Assembly: GCF_010728325.1 (NCBI RefSeq) | Contig: NZ_AP022570.1 | Coordinates: 3,100,001-3,164,000, forward strand | Origin: Mycolicibacterium poriferae | GTDB taxonomy: Bacteria > Actinomycetota > Actinomycetes > Mycobacteriales > Mycobacteriaceae | Length of the DNA stretch: 64,000 bases | Direction of reading: 5' to 3' | Shown: piece after piece, positions 10,503 to 18,549 of the stretch | Position numbering within the stretch: the first letter of the stretch is position 1 | Layout: the number at the start of each line of letters is the position of its first letter | The notes under the pieces: generated by a model | Told to the model about the DNA's origin: nothing | The model's input: the letters and a program-made list of their open reading frames with translations, nothing else | The model's database searches: none | Made by a program: the position numbers and the translations under genes

Positions 10503-11438
10503 TCACGTTAGCGCGGCACGCAAGCGGGCCAGGCCACGATCGGCGGCCGCGGTCGCGGCCGGCACCACCCCGGCGTAGCCCAGGTAGCCATGCACCAGCG
10601 ACTCGGCATTGTGCAGTTCGACAGCCACCCCCGCACCGGCCAGCAACTCGGCGTAGCGAATCCCGTCGTCACGCAGGGGGTCGTGCCCGGCCACAGCGAT
10701 GTAGGTGGCCGGCAGCCCGGCCAGATCACCGCGCGCGGGCACCAAGGTGGCCGGCGGGGCGGACATGTCGACGTCGGCTCCGCTGAGGTACCAGCGTGTG
10801 AAGCCACGGCACGCCGCCGCGTCGAGCACCGGCGCGCCGGCATTCTCGGCGAACGACTCCAGCGACGTGTCGAAGGTGGTCGACGGATACCACAGCAGTT
10901 GGTAGCGCAGCGGTGTCCCTGCGTCGCGGGCCAACTGCGCCATGACGGCGGCCAGATTTCCTCCCGCCGAGTCACCGGCCACCGCGACCCGGCCGGGATC
11001 GGCGCCCAACTCGGCGGCGTGGCGCAATACCCACCGGGTGACAGCCCACGTGTCGTCGACCGCGGCGGGGTAGGGATGTTCGGGGGCCAACCGGTAACCG
11101 ACCGACACCACCAGCGCGTCGCCGCCCGCGGCGTGCATGCGGGCAGCGCCGTCATAGGTGTCGAGATCGCCGACCGACCACCCGCCGCCGTGGATGAAGA
11201 CCACCACCGGCAGGACGTCCGCCGGCGTCGCCGGCCGGTAGATGCGCACGGGGACGGGGCCGGCCGGTCCCTCGACGGTACGGTCGACGGCGCTCACCTC
11301 CGGATGTACGGCCTTGCGGGGCAGATCGGCGAATCGCTGCCGGGCCGGTTCGGGTCCGCCGTCGGTGGTGAGCTGGAACGGCACGGCATCGAGCACTGTG
11401 CGCAGAACCGGATCCACTGTGGTGCGGGCGACAGCCAT
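10503..11438 (-). CDS. lipI: Hormone-sensitive-lipase family esterase, LipI-like
   Basis: This 311-residue paralogue of the neighbouring esterase has HGGGW at residues 83-87 and GDSAG with nucleophile Ser157, then AGHDPLRDDG and LVHGYLGY for the Asp and His. The two share the layout and many blocks (for instance YRLAPE and LLWYPSTT), so they arose by tandem duplication. The start MAVARTTVDP at 11438 is supported by a -10 box 7 nt upstream. It is the first gene of the unit that ends with the Baeyer-Villiger monooxygenase. Confidence 0.87.
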   Translation of the reverse strand: MAVARTTVDPVLRTVLDAVPFQLTTDGGPEPARQRFADLPRKAVHPEVSAVDRTVEGPAGPVPVRIYRPATPADVLPVVVFIHGGGWSVGDLDTYDGAARMHAAGGDALVVSVGYRLAPEHPYPAAVDDTWAVTRWVLRHAAELGADPGRVAVAGDSAGGNLAAVMAQLARDAGTPLRYQLLWYPSTTFDTSLESFAENAGAPVLDAAACRGFTRWYLSGADVDMSAPPATLVPARGDLAGLPATYIAVAGHDPLRDDGIRYAELLAGAGVAVELHNAESLVHGYLGYAGVVPAATAAADRGLARLRAALT

Positions 11439-11445
11439 GACAGGC

Positions 11446-11451
11446 AGGGTA
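11446..11451 (-). promoter_or_regulatory. -10 box (TACCCT, minus strand) before lipI
   Basis: On the minus strand TACCCT stands 7 nt before the ATG at 11438. The spacing suggests a leaderless transcript covering lipI, lipH and the monooxygenase gene. Confidence 0.4.
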
Positions 11452-11546
11452 GCCCCCCACGGCAGAGCCGTTTCGCCGACAATCGGTCTCACCACACCAT
11501 GACATGGGCCGACACCGGCCGACATCGACCATGTGAGGACACCCGG

Positions 11547-12413
11547 GTGAGACTTCTGCGCCGCCACGCCACACCGGAAGCCGTTCGGACGCGGCCGATC
11601 ACGCTCGCCCCGTTGACGGTGCTGGAACTGGGTCCGCCCGAACTGGTCGCCTGTGCGGCCGAAGCCGGTTATGACGGCGTCGGCTTGCGATTGATCCGGG
11701 CCACCGAGCAGGAGCCGGTGCGGCCCACCCTGGGGCAGACGCCGACCATCCGCGAGACCCGCCGACGACTCGACGCCACAGGCCTTTTCGTCCTGGACGT
11801 GGAGGTGCTGCGGCTGCGGCCCGACACCCGCGTACGCGAGGAGTTCGGCGCTGTCCTCGAGACCGCGGCCTACCTCGGCGCGGGTCAGGCGTTGGTGACC
11901 GGGAACGACCCGGACCATTCCCGCCTGGCGGACAACCTCGCCGAACTCGCCGAGTTTGCCGCGCAGTTCGGTGTCCGAGCGAACCTGGAGCCGATGCCGT
12001 GGACCGACGTTCGGGATCTCGCGGAGGCGACGTCGATTCTGCGGGCCTGCCACGCCGGCTCGGTGGGCGTGCTGGTCGACGCGTTGCACTACGACCGGAC
12101 TGCGACGACACCGGATGACCTGCAGGCGCTGCCGGCCGACTGGATCAACTACGTCCAGATCTGCGACGGTCTGTCACCGCGTCCCACCTCGGTCGACGAG
12201 CTGCGCTTCCAGGGCCGCAACGCCCGGCTGCTGCCGGGGGAGGGATGCATCGATCTGGTGGACATGTTGCAGGCGCTGCCCGGTGTCCCGGTGAGCATCG
12301 AGGCGCCGGTCCAGTGGCGCGCGCCTGCGGGAGTCCGGGCCAGGGCGGCGTTGCGGGCCGCGCGTCAGGTGGTCGGGCGCGCCGACGCCGACCGCGTAAC
12401 GCTGTCGGCGTGA
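11547..12413 (+). CDS. Sugar phosphate isomerase/epimerase-like TIM-barrel protein
   Basis: The 288-residue product resembles the xylose-isomerase-like TIM-barrel superfamily: LELGPPELVACAAEAGYDGVGL at the start, LDVEVLRL in the second strand, AVLETAAYLGAGQALVTG, ANLEPMPWTDV with a probable metal-binding Glu, VGVLVDALHY with a probable metal-binding Asp and His, and VQICDG. These positions match the metal-ligand pattern of sugar epimerases and endonuclease IV relatives, but the substrate cannot be told. GTG at 11547 has GAGGAC upstream. The reading frame is open far upstream, antisense to lipI, which is a shadow. The next gene follows after 31 nt and is probably co-transcribed. Confidence 0.75.
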   Translation: MRLLRRHATPEAVRTRPITLAPLTVLELGPPELVACAAEAGYDGVGLRLIRATEQEPVRPTLGQTPTIRETRRRLDATGLFVLDVEVLRLRPDTRVREEFGAVLETAAYLGAGQALVTGNDPDHSRLADNLAELAEFAAQFGVRANLEPMPWTDVRDLAEATSILRACHAGSVGVLVDALHYDRTATTPDDLQALPADWINYVQICDGLSPRPTSVDELRFQGRNARLLPGEGCIDLVDMLQALPGVPVSIEAPVQWRAPAGVRARAALRAARQVVGRADADRVTLSA

Positions 12414-12444
12414 CCGTGCCTGACCGGACATCAGTTTCGACGTT

Positions 12445-13464
12445 GTGACCGCCGGTTCGACGGTGTTGCGGCCCTTGCGGTCCCGGCGATCGGCGCGCGC
12501 GGTGGTCGGTGTGGTCGGCCTGCTGCTGCTGGCCTGCGCGACTGTCGGGGTCGGTGCGCACTTCCTCGGGCCGGTCAGCACCGTGGTGACGTTGGCGGCG
12601 TCGTTCACCCCGTTGTGCGTCGCCCTCGCGGCGGTGGCCACCCTGATGTTGGTCGCTGCGCGGTGGCGATACCCGGCGCTGGCAGGGGTGCTGGTGGTCA
12701 CGATGGGGGTGGCGTCCCAACTGCCGCTGTACATCGGTCAGGTCGGGCCGGTCTCCGACACCGCGCAGCCGGTGCTGCGACTGTTCCAGGCCAACATTCG
12801 GCTGGGTGAGGCCGATGCGGCGGCGCTGGCGCGGACGGCGCGCTCCGAACGCATCGACGTGCTCACCGTGGCCGAGCTGACCGCACCGGCTGCCGAACGC
12901 CTGGCAGCGGCGGGGCTCGAGCGGACGCTGCCCTACACCTACCTGGAGCCCAAGGAAGGCGGCGGCGGGGAGGGCATCTACTCGCGACACCCGCTGGCCG
13001 AAACCGCGAAAATACCTGGTTTGCAACACAACAACCTGCGGGCGACGATCGACGTGCCCGGCGCCGGGCCGGTAGCGATCTATGCGTTGCACCCGGTTCC
13101 GCCGTATCCGTTACCGGCGTGGCGATGGGCCACCGAGCTGGACCGGATCGGTGACGCCCTGGCCGCCGAGACGATGCCGCTCGTGGTGGGTGCGGACTTC
13201 AACTCCACCTACGACCACGAGCGGTACCGGAACCTGCTGCGCCTGCGCGGCCCGGGCGACGCGCCGCTGGTGGACGCCGCCGAGTATCTCGGTATCGGCA
13301 TCGTGGCCACCTATCCCGCCGGGCGGTGGTATCCCGCGGTGCTCGCGATCGACCGGATCCTGGCACGCGGAGCCACGCCGATGTCGATGCGGCGGGTGGA
13401 CATCCCGGGATCGGATCACCACGGCCTGATCGGTGATCTCGGGCTGGACAGCGTTCAGCACTGA
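12445..13464 (+). CDS. Membrane-anchored endonuclease/exonuclease/phosphatase family protein
   Basis: The 339-residue protein starts with about three hydrophobic helices (residues ~20-100), followed by an EEP-fold domain. RLFQANIRLGEAD is the usual first strand with its Asn, LTVAELT carries the metal-binding Glu, VVGADFNST holds the catalytic Asp-x-Asn pair, and GSDHHGLI the terminal Asp-His. The active domain is probably extracytoplasmic. It could be a phosphodiesterase acting on lipids, cyclic nucleotides or nucleic acid; sequence alone does not decide. It overlaps the 3' end of the convergent flippase-NRPS fusion gene by 10 nt. Confidence 0.78.
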   Translation: MTAGSTVLRPLRSRRSARAVVGVVGLLLLACATVGVGAHFLGPVSTVVTLAASFTPLCVALAAVATLMLVAARWRYPALAGVLVVTMGVASQLPLYIGQVGPVSDTAQPVLRLFQANIRLGEADAAALARTARSERIDVLTVAELTAPAAERLAAAGLERTLPYTYLEPKEGGGGEGIYSRHPLAETAKIPGLQHNNLRATIDVPGAGPVAIYALHPVPPYPLPAWRWATELDRIGDALAAETMPLVVGADFNSTYDHERYRNLLRLRGPGDAPLVDAAEYLGIGIVATYPAGRWYPAVLAIDRILARGATPMSMRRVDIPGSDHHGLIGDLGLDSVQH

Positions 13465-16400
13465 AGACGGGCTGCGGCAATCAGCTCGCAGACGCGGCCG
13501 ATGTGCGGCTCGCGGATCACCGAGTCGTGGTCGCAGTTGATCCGCTCGATCTGCAGCCGCCCGGTGAGCAGGTGGGGCCAGACCCGGGCGTCGTCGCTGT
13601 TGAAGGCGCTGAGCACCAACAACGTCGGCCCCGCGTAGGGCCGTGGCCGGTGCAGTCGACCGACCCGCACACCGACTTCCCGCAGCGCCTCGATCCTGCG
13701 CTCGGGCCTGGTGCCGGCGATACCCGCCAACGGCAGCCACAGCCTGCGCCGCCACAGCACCGAACGGGGGATGGGAGCCTGCTCGAACAGGGCCGACGTC
13801 ACCTCCGGGAGGAACTTCCGGGCCGCCCGAACGGTCCGGGCCGGCAGGAATGGATCCAGCATGGCAACCAGGTCGACCCGGTGGCCGAGCTCGGTCAACC
13901 GGTTGGCCACCTCGGTGGCGATGAACGCCCCCAGCGAATGTCCGACCAGCGCGTAGGGCCCCTCGGGTTGCACGGCGAGCAGTTCTCGCAGGTGCCGCCC
14001 GGCCGCCCGGCCGACCGTCCAGTCGGGAAAGGCGCGGTTCTCCAGACCCTGGGGTTGGAAGGCGACCACCGCGGTATCGGTGCCGACGTGCTCGGCCAGC
14101 GGCGCGAAGGTCAGCGCGGAGGCGCCGGCACCGGCGAAGCAGAACAGGGTCCGGGAGGTGTGCGCAGAAGGGCTGCGCAGCACCACTGTCGTCGGCGCGG
14201 GCCGGAGCGCGGTTGCGGTGGCGCCCCCGCTCCGGCGGGTCGCGAGACGCTCGGCCAACTGCGCAACCGTCGGTGCCGACGCCAGCTCCGAGGGGCTCAG
14301 CGTCACCCCGTACCGTGTGGCGAGGCAGGCGGTCAGCTGCGCGACGTTCAGCGAATCACCGCCCAGCGCAACGAAGTTCTCGCTACGTCCGACGGCGTCG
14401 AGGCGCAGGATGGCTGCCCACTCCGCGGCGATCTCGGTCTCCAGCCCCGGCCGTGGCGGTTCGATCGGCCCTCGTTGCGGCGCAGGCAGATCCTGACGGT
14501 TCACCTTTCCCCGCTCGTTGCGGGGCAGTGCCTCCACCAACACGATGTGGGTGGGCACCATCCAGGCGGGCAGCCGGCTGTGCAGCTGTGCCCGGATGTC
14601 GGCGACGGCCGGTGTCCGCATCCCCGGGGTGGGGGCCGCGTAGCCGATCAGCACCGGGGCGTCGGAGTCCCCTCCGGCGATGACGAGTGCCTCCCGGATG
14701 CCTGGGCATTCCAGCAGCGCCGTCTCCACTTCGGCAGGCTCGACGAGGTAGCCGCGGATCTTCACCGCGGCGTCCATCCGCCCCAGGATGACCAGCGTGC
14801 CCGTCCCGGTGATCCGCGCGCGATCATTGGTGACGAACGTTGCACTGCCGTCGCTGTTTCCCACGAACGTCGTCGCCGCGCTGTGCGGATTGAGGTAGCC
14901 CGCAGCGAGGTAGCGCGAAGTCACCGTGAGACGGCCGTCCTCGTCCACGCCCAACGTCTTGTGGGGGACGGCGATTCCGGCTGGGACCACCCCGGCGGGC
15001 ACCTCGTCGTCGGGCCCGATGTCGTAATGGGCGATGCCGAGAGTCTCCGACGAGCCTGCCCAGTTGGTCACGACCGCGTTCGGTGCCACTCGGCGAGCCT
15101 CTCGGACCATGTTGCTGTACAGCGGTTCTCCGGTGGTGACGATGCGCCGGACCCGGTCGAGGGGCCTGCGGCCGTCCCCGGCCTCGGCCAGTGACTGCAG
15201 GAATGACGGGGTGCACATCACGACCTCGGCCTCGGAGTCGGCGAGGCGTGTCAACACATCGTCGGCAGTCTGTGCGCGCGGGTCGAGCGCGATGATCTCG
15301 GCGCCGGACAGCAGGGCCCCGATCGCCACGTTGAGCCCGGCGGCGAAACTCACCGGCATACACAGCGCGACGCGGGCGCCCTCGACGATGCCGAAGCGGT
15401 CACGATGCAGGATCCAGTCGCTGAGCCAGGTGCCGTGCGCATGCAGTACCGCCTTGGGCTCACCGGAGGACCCCGACGTGAACTGGATGCTGGTCACCGT
15501 GTCGACAGTCAGGGTGGCGGACTCGACGGGGCCGGTCAGCGGTGGCAGCTCGCGGCCGGCCGGCCACACCCGGGTGCCGGTGATGGACAGCGTGGGGGTT
15601 TCCCCGCCGACGACGACGGTGTCCAGCACCACCCCGCGTGCCCTCAGGACATCGACGAGCTGTTGCATGCGGTCGTGCGGCAGGTTGGCGTCCAGCGGAA
15701 CCAGGGGGGTGGCCGCTGCGAAGCTGCCGAGGATGACGGCCGCGGTGTCGGCGCTGAGGTCCCCGACGAGCGCCACCGCGGCGTCGGGGTCGTCGCGGAG
15801 GCGCAGCTGCGCGGTCCAGCGTTGGGCCGCGGCGCTCAACTCGGCGTAGGTGACGGTGTCGCTTCCGCTCCGCAGGGCGATGCGGTCGGAAAGTCGTTCG
15901 GCGACTTCCCGAAACCGCTCGGTCACCGACTGGTATGCCAGGGCGCCTTCACCGGTGTCGTCAGGACCTGCGGACGTTCGATGGGCGGGCGCGGGGGTAG
16001 TTGACGGTTCCGCGGGCGGCGTCGACGTGAAGCTGAAGCTGCGCACCAGGGCGATGGTGGGTCCGAGCAGGATCGCCGTGCAGACGAACTCGGCGACCAG
16101 GTAGGTGTAGCCGACGCCGTCGATGCCCCAGCGTGGGGTCGACAGGATCGAACCCGCGACGACGACGACGCCGAGCACCACCTGCGACGTGACGGCCAGG
16201 CGCAGCCGGCGCTGCAGCCGCGCCAGCGCCGTGTAGATGGTCATGACCGCCAGCGCGGGCAGCGTGAGCGCCATCAGGCGGATCAACCGGGTGCCCTCCT
16301 CGGCGTACTGCGGTCCCAGGATGCCCAGGATCAGGGGAGCCGCGACGAGCAGGCCGAGGCAGCTGGCCGCGGCCGCGCCGCCGCACATCACCACGAATCG

Positions 16401-17399
16401 CCGCGTGCACGAACGCAGGTCGGCGCCGGGCGTCGACGCGGTGGCGATGAAGGGCGCGGCGGTCGCGCCGATCAGTACACCCAGTGTGTTGACGACCAAC
16501 CAGCACATCGAGAAGTACGCGTTCATCTCGGTACCGAGTTGGGCGACCACGATCAGCGGCACCAACAGCGGCACGGTGACGTCGACGGAGTTGATCGCAT
16601 ACGAGCTGGCGAAGAAGTGGAACAGCTCCCGTCGCGGCGGCAGCGCCGGCTGTCCGGCCCGGCGCCGCGACTCCCGCCTGATCACCACCACGGCGATGAC
16701 CCCGGTGATGACGGCGGCCGGCAACACCCAGGACCAGACGATGGCGGCGCCGGTGGCCACCGGGATGAGAGCGATCACCGCAAGCAATTTGGTGGTGGAC
16801 TGGCCGATGTTCTTCGTCGCGATCATGCGGGCGCGACCGAGTCCGACGAGCACCTGGTCCTGCAGTGCGTAGACCGACAGCACCCCGACGGCGACCGGGA
16901 ACAGCGCCATCTCCACCGGGTGGGGGAACAGCTCATCGCGCGGCCCGACCAGGACGAAGACCACGCCGAAGAGCACTGCGGCGCCGAGCGCGAAAGTGGT
17001 GCCGTGGCGCACCAGCCGATGGGTGTCCCGCCCGGCCAGCGGCAGGAAGCGCTCGTACAGATTGCCGAGGCTGAAATTGGCCAGGATCGCGATCAGCGTT
17101 GCGGAGGAGATGATGGCCGACGCGCGCCCCACCTCGGCGGCGTCGTAACCACGGGCGGCGGCGGTCCAGAAGGCGAACCCGAGGACACCGGTGGCGGCGC
17201 TCGAACTCATCACCGCGAGGATGTCCATCCCCAGTGCCCGGCCGTGCAGTCGGCGCCGGTCGGACGCCGGGGTGACGGCCGTGCAGTTCGCCGCAACGCC
17301 GCGGATGTCGAGTTCCGCGTCGGTGTCGTGGGTGAAACCGTCAGCCGCAGAGCCTGTTTGGCCACCGCGGTGGCCGGGCGCCCGGCTGGTCGTCGACAT
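13455..17399 (-). CDS. Flippase-like membrane domain fused to NRPS-like adenylation, carrier and thioesterase domains
   Basis: This 1314-residue protein has an unusual architecture. Residues ~55-455 form about 12 membrane helices like polysaccharide/MATE-type flippases. After a Pro/Thr-rich linker (~457-482) comes an adenylation domain: A3 core FTSGSSGEPK (640-649), A5 NWAGSSETLG (779-788), A7-like TNDRARI (857-863), A8 GRMDAAVKIRGYLVEP (873-888), A10 NERGKVNRQDL with Lys965. A carrier domain follows with LGGDSL and phosphopantetheine site Ser1016, then a type I/II thioesterase: GHSLG Ser1155, Asp1182 (27 residues later, as in surfactin-type thioesterases) and probable His1291. There is no condensation domain. 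The A4 region reads MPVSFAAG and lacks the Asp that binds an alpha-amine, so a non-alpha-amino carboxylic acid may be the substrate. GAGGA precedes the ATG. Two IdeR-like boxes lie upstream. Divergent from a glycosyltransferase operon; role inferred as export and acylation of its glycan. Confidence 0.9.
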   Translation of the reverse strand: MSTTSRAPGHRGGQTGSAADGFTHDTDAELDIRGVAANCTAVTPASDRRRLHGRALGMDILAVMSSSAATGVLGFAFWTAAARGYDAAEVGRASAIISSATLIAILANFSLGNLYERFLPLAGRDTHRLVRHGTTFALGAAVLFGVVFVLVGPRDELFPHPVEMALFPVAVGVLSVYALQDQVLVGLGRARMIATKNIGQSTTKLLAVIALIPVATGAAIVWSWVLPAAVITGVIAVVVIRRESRRRAGQPALPPRRELFHFFASSYAINSVDVTVPLLVPLIVVAQLGTEMNAYFSMCWLVVNTLGVLIGATAAPFIATASTPGADLRSCTRRFVVMCGGAAAASCLGLLVAAPLILGILGPQYAEEGTRLIRLMALTLPALAVMTIYTALARLQRRLRLAVTSQVVLGVVVVAGSILSTPRWGIDGVGYTYLVAEFVCTAILLGPTIALVRSFSFTSTPPAEPSTTPAPAHRTSAGPDDTGEGALAYQSVTERFREVAERLSDRIALRSGSDTVTYAELSAAAQRWTAQLRLRDDPDAAVALVGDLSADTAAVILGSFAAATPLVPLDANLPHDRMQQLVDVLRARGVVLDTVVVGGETPTLSITGTRVWPAGRELPPLTGPVESATLTVDTVTSIQFTSGSSGEPKAVLHAHGTWLSDWILHRDRFGIVEGARVALCMPVSFAAGLNVAIGALLSGAEIIALDPRAQTADDVLTRLADSEAEVVMCTPSFLQSLAEAGDGRRPLDRVRRIVTTGEPLYSNMVREARRVAPNAVVTNWAGSSETLGIAHYDIGPDDEVPAGVVPAGIAVPHKTLGVDEDGRLTVTSRYLAAGYLNPHSAATTFVGNSDGSATFVTNDRARITGTGTLVILGRMDAAVKIRGYLVEPAEVETALLECPGIREALVIAGGDSDAPVLIGYAAPTPGMRTPAVADIRAQLHSRLPAWMVPTHIVLVEALPRNERGKVNRQDLPAPQRGPIEPPRPGLETEIAAEWAAILRLDAVGRSENFVALGGDSLNVAQLTACLATRYGVTLSPSELASAPTVAQLAERLATRRSGGATATALRPAPTTVVLRSPSAHTSRTLFCFAGAGASALTFAPLAEHVGTDTAVVAFQPQGLENRAFPDWTVGRAAGRHLRELLAVQPEGPYALVGHSLGAFIATEVANRLTELGHRVDLVAMLDPFLPARTVRAARKFLPEVTSALFEQAPIPRSVLWRRRLWLPLAGIAGTRPERRIEALREVGVRVGRLHRPRPYAGPTLLVLSAFNSDDARVWPHLLTGRLQIERINCDHDSVIREPHIGRVCELIAAARLQC

Positions 17400-17466
17400 G
17401 GGGTCCTCACGGGAGTGTGCGCCCGGGCGTCGGGTGACGCGTCCGGGGTGGTGCGGGTGTCCGACG

Positions 17467-17472
17467 ATACTA
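17467..17472 (-). promoter_or_regulatory. Probable -10 box (TAGTAT, minus strand) for the flippase-NRPS gene
   Basis: TAGTAT on the minus strand lies about 68 nt before the ATG at 17399, predicting a leader of roughly 60 nt with its own GAGGA ribosome-binding site. The IdeR-like site 17490-17508 lies immediately upstream, over the -35 region. Confidence 0.4.
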
Positions 17473-17489
17473 AAGTCCGCGAAGAATGG

Positions 17490-17508
17490 TTAGGCTATCC
17501 AAACCTGT
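17490..17508. promoter_or_regulatory. Weaker IdeR/DtxR-type iron box
   Basis: TTAGGCTATCCAAACCTGT matches the DtxR/IdeR consensus TWAGGTWAGSCTWACCTWA at about 14 of 19 positions, with intact outer TTAGG and AACCT half sites. It sits over the predicted -35 region of the minus-strand flippase-NRPS promoter, the expected place for iron-dependent repression. Confidence 0.5.
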
Positions 17509-17558
17509 GAGCCCGGTCATAGCCGGGATGGAGCGCGCCGAAGAGCGGCGTCATGCAT

Positions 17559-17564
17559 TACAGT
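17559..17564 (+). promoter_or_regulatory. Possible -10 box (TACAGT) for the glycosyltransferase operon
   Basis: TACAGT matches the mycobacterial TANNNT pattern and would start transcription near 17571, just before the strong IdeR-like box. No clear -35 is seen. The leader would be about 100 nt. Confidence 0.35.
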
Positions 17565-17575
17565 GACTTCCCAGC

Positions 17576-17594
17576 TAAGGTCAGCCTAACCTTA
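17576..17594. promoter_or_regulatory. Strong IdeR/DtxR-type iron box
   Basis: TAAGGTCAGCCTAACCTTA agrees with the DtxR/IdeR consensus TWAGGTWAGSCTWACCTWA at 18 of 19 positions. It is embedded in a longer inverted repeat, GCTAAGGT (17574-17581) and ACCTTAGC (17589-17596). It lies 76 nt before the first glycosyltransferase gene, just downstream of its probable -10 box, so Fe-loaded IdeR should block transcription. This predicts induction under iron limitation. Confidence 0.8.
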
Positions 17595-17670
17595 GCTAAC
17601 GATTCAAGGCCGTTCGCCGGGATTCCGGGGCGGTGCATCAAAGCCACACTCGAACAGGAAGTTTCGCTAC

Positions 17671-18549
17671 GTGACGGATATCGCGCCAGACCCGAAACCT
17701 TACGCTGAGGCAAACTTCGGGCACTTTCGGCACGACATGCACCGAAGCGTCGGCGCCACGGCGACATCGGTCAACCACCGCGCTGGTGACGGTGGGGTCG
17801 CCGGGATGGGCCGGCCCAGGGTCACCGTCGTGCTCCCCACCCGCAACGAAGCCCGCAACCTGCCGCACGTGGCCGAGCGGATGCCACCGGTCGACGAACT
17901 CGTCGTCATCGACGGCGGCTCGCAGGATGGAACCGCCGACGTCGCGCGCCGGTTGTGGCCACACGCCACGGTGATCGAGCAGACCCGCAGCGGCAAGGGA
18001 AACGCACTGGCCTGCGGCTTCCGCGCGGCCACGGGCGACATCATCGTCATGATCGACGGGGACGGCTCCACCGATCCGGCCGAGATCCCGCGGTTCGTCG
18101 AGGCGCTGGTGCAGGGCGCGGATCTGGCCAAGGGCAGTCGATTCTGCCGGGACGGCGGCAGTGATGACATCACCCGATTCCGCAGGCTGGGCAACTACGG
18201 CTTGAACTGGCTCGTCAACCGTATCTTCCGCACGCAGTTCAGCGATCTGTGCTACGGCTACAACGCGTTCTGGCGGCGCAACCTCGACTGTCTCGATCTC
18301 CCGTGCACCGATGTTCCCGAGCCGCAGTGGGGTGACGGGTTCGAGATCGAGACCGTGATCAACGTCCGTGCCGCCAAGAGCGGGTGGCTGATCCGTGAGG
18401 TCGGCAGTTTCGAGGGCAAGCGGTTGCACGGCAACAGCAACCTCAATGCCGTCACCGACGGGATGCGGGTGCTGCGCACGATCGGGCGCGAGCACCGCGA
18501 GCGGGTCGGCGGCGCTCGCGTGCCGGCCGGCGCGGGGTGGTCGCCGTGA
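17671..18549 (+). CDS. GT2-family glycosyltransferase (DPM1-like), first gene of the glycan operon
   Basis: The 292-residue protein is a GT-A fold family 2 transferase. After a variable ~48-residue N-terminus come VTVVLPTRNEARNL, LVVIDGGSQDGT and GKGNALACGFRAATGD, then the metal-binding DGDGS (Asp129 and Asp131) and a C-terminal QWGDGFEIETVINVRAAK segment. The pattern is that of polyprenyl-phosphate-mannose/glucose synthase-like enzymes but without a C-terminal membrane anchor, so it may transfer to a lipid carrier at the inner membrane face. GTG at 17671 follows AGGAAG. The stop overlaps the next GTG start (GTGA), indicating coupling. Confidence 0.86.
   Translation: MTDIAPDPKPYAEANFGHFRHDMHRSVGATATSVNHRAGDGGVAGMGRPRVTVVLPTRNEARNLPHVAERMPPVDELVVIDGGSQDGTADVARRLWPHATVIEQTRSGKGNALACGFRAATGDIIVMIDGDGSTDPAEIPRFVEALVQGADLAKGSRFCRDGGSDDITRFRRLGNYGLNWLVNRIFRTQFSDLCYGYNAFWRRNLDCLDLPCTDVPEPQWGDGFEIETVINVRAAKSGWLIREVGSFEGKRLHGNSNLNAVTDGMRVLRTIGREHRERVGGARVPAGAGWSP

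Noticed and set aside
10590..11546. Upstream extension of the TIM-barrel gene, antisense to lipI
   Set aside because: The extension lies opposite an unquestionable esterase gene; GTG at 11547 with a ribosome-binding site is a better start.
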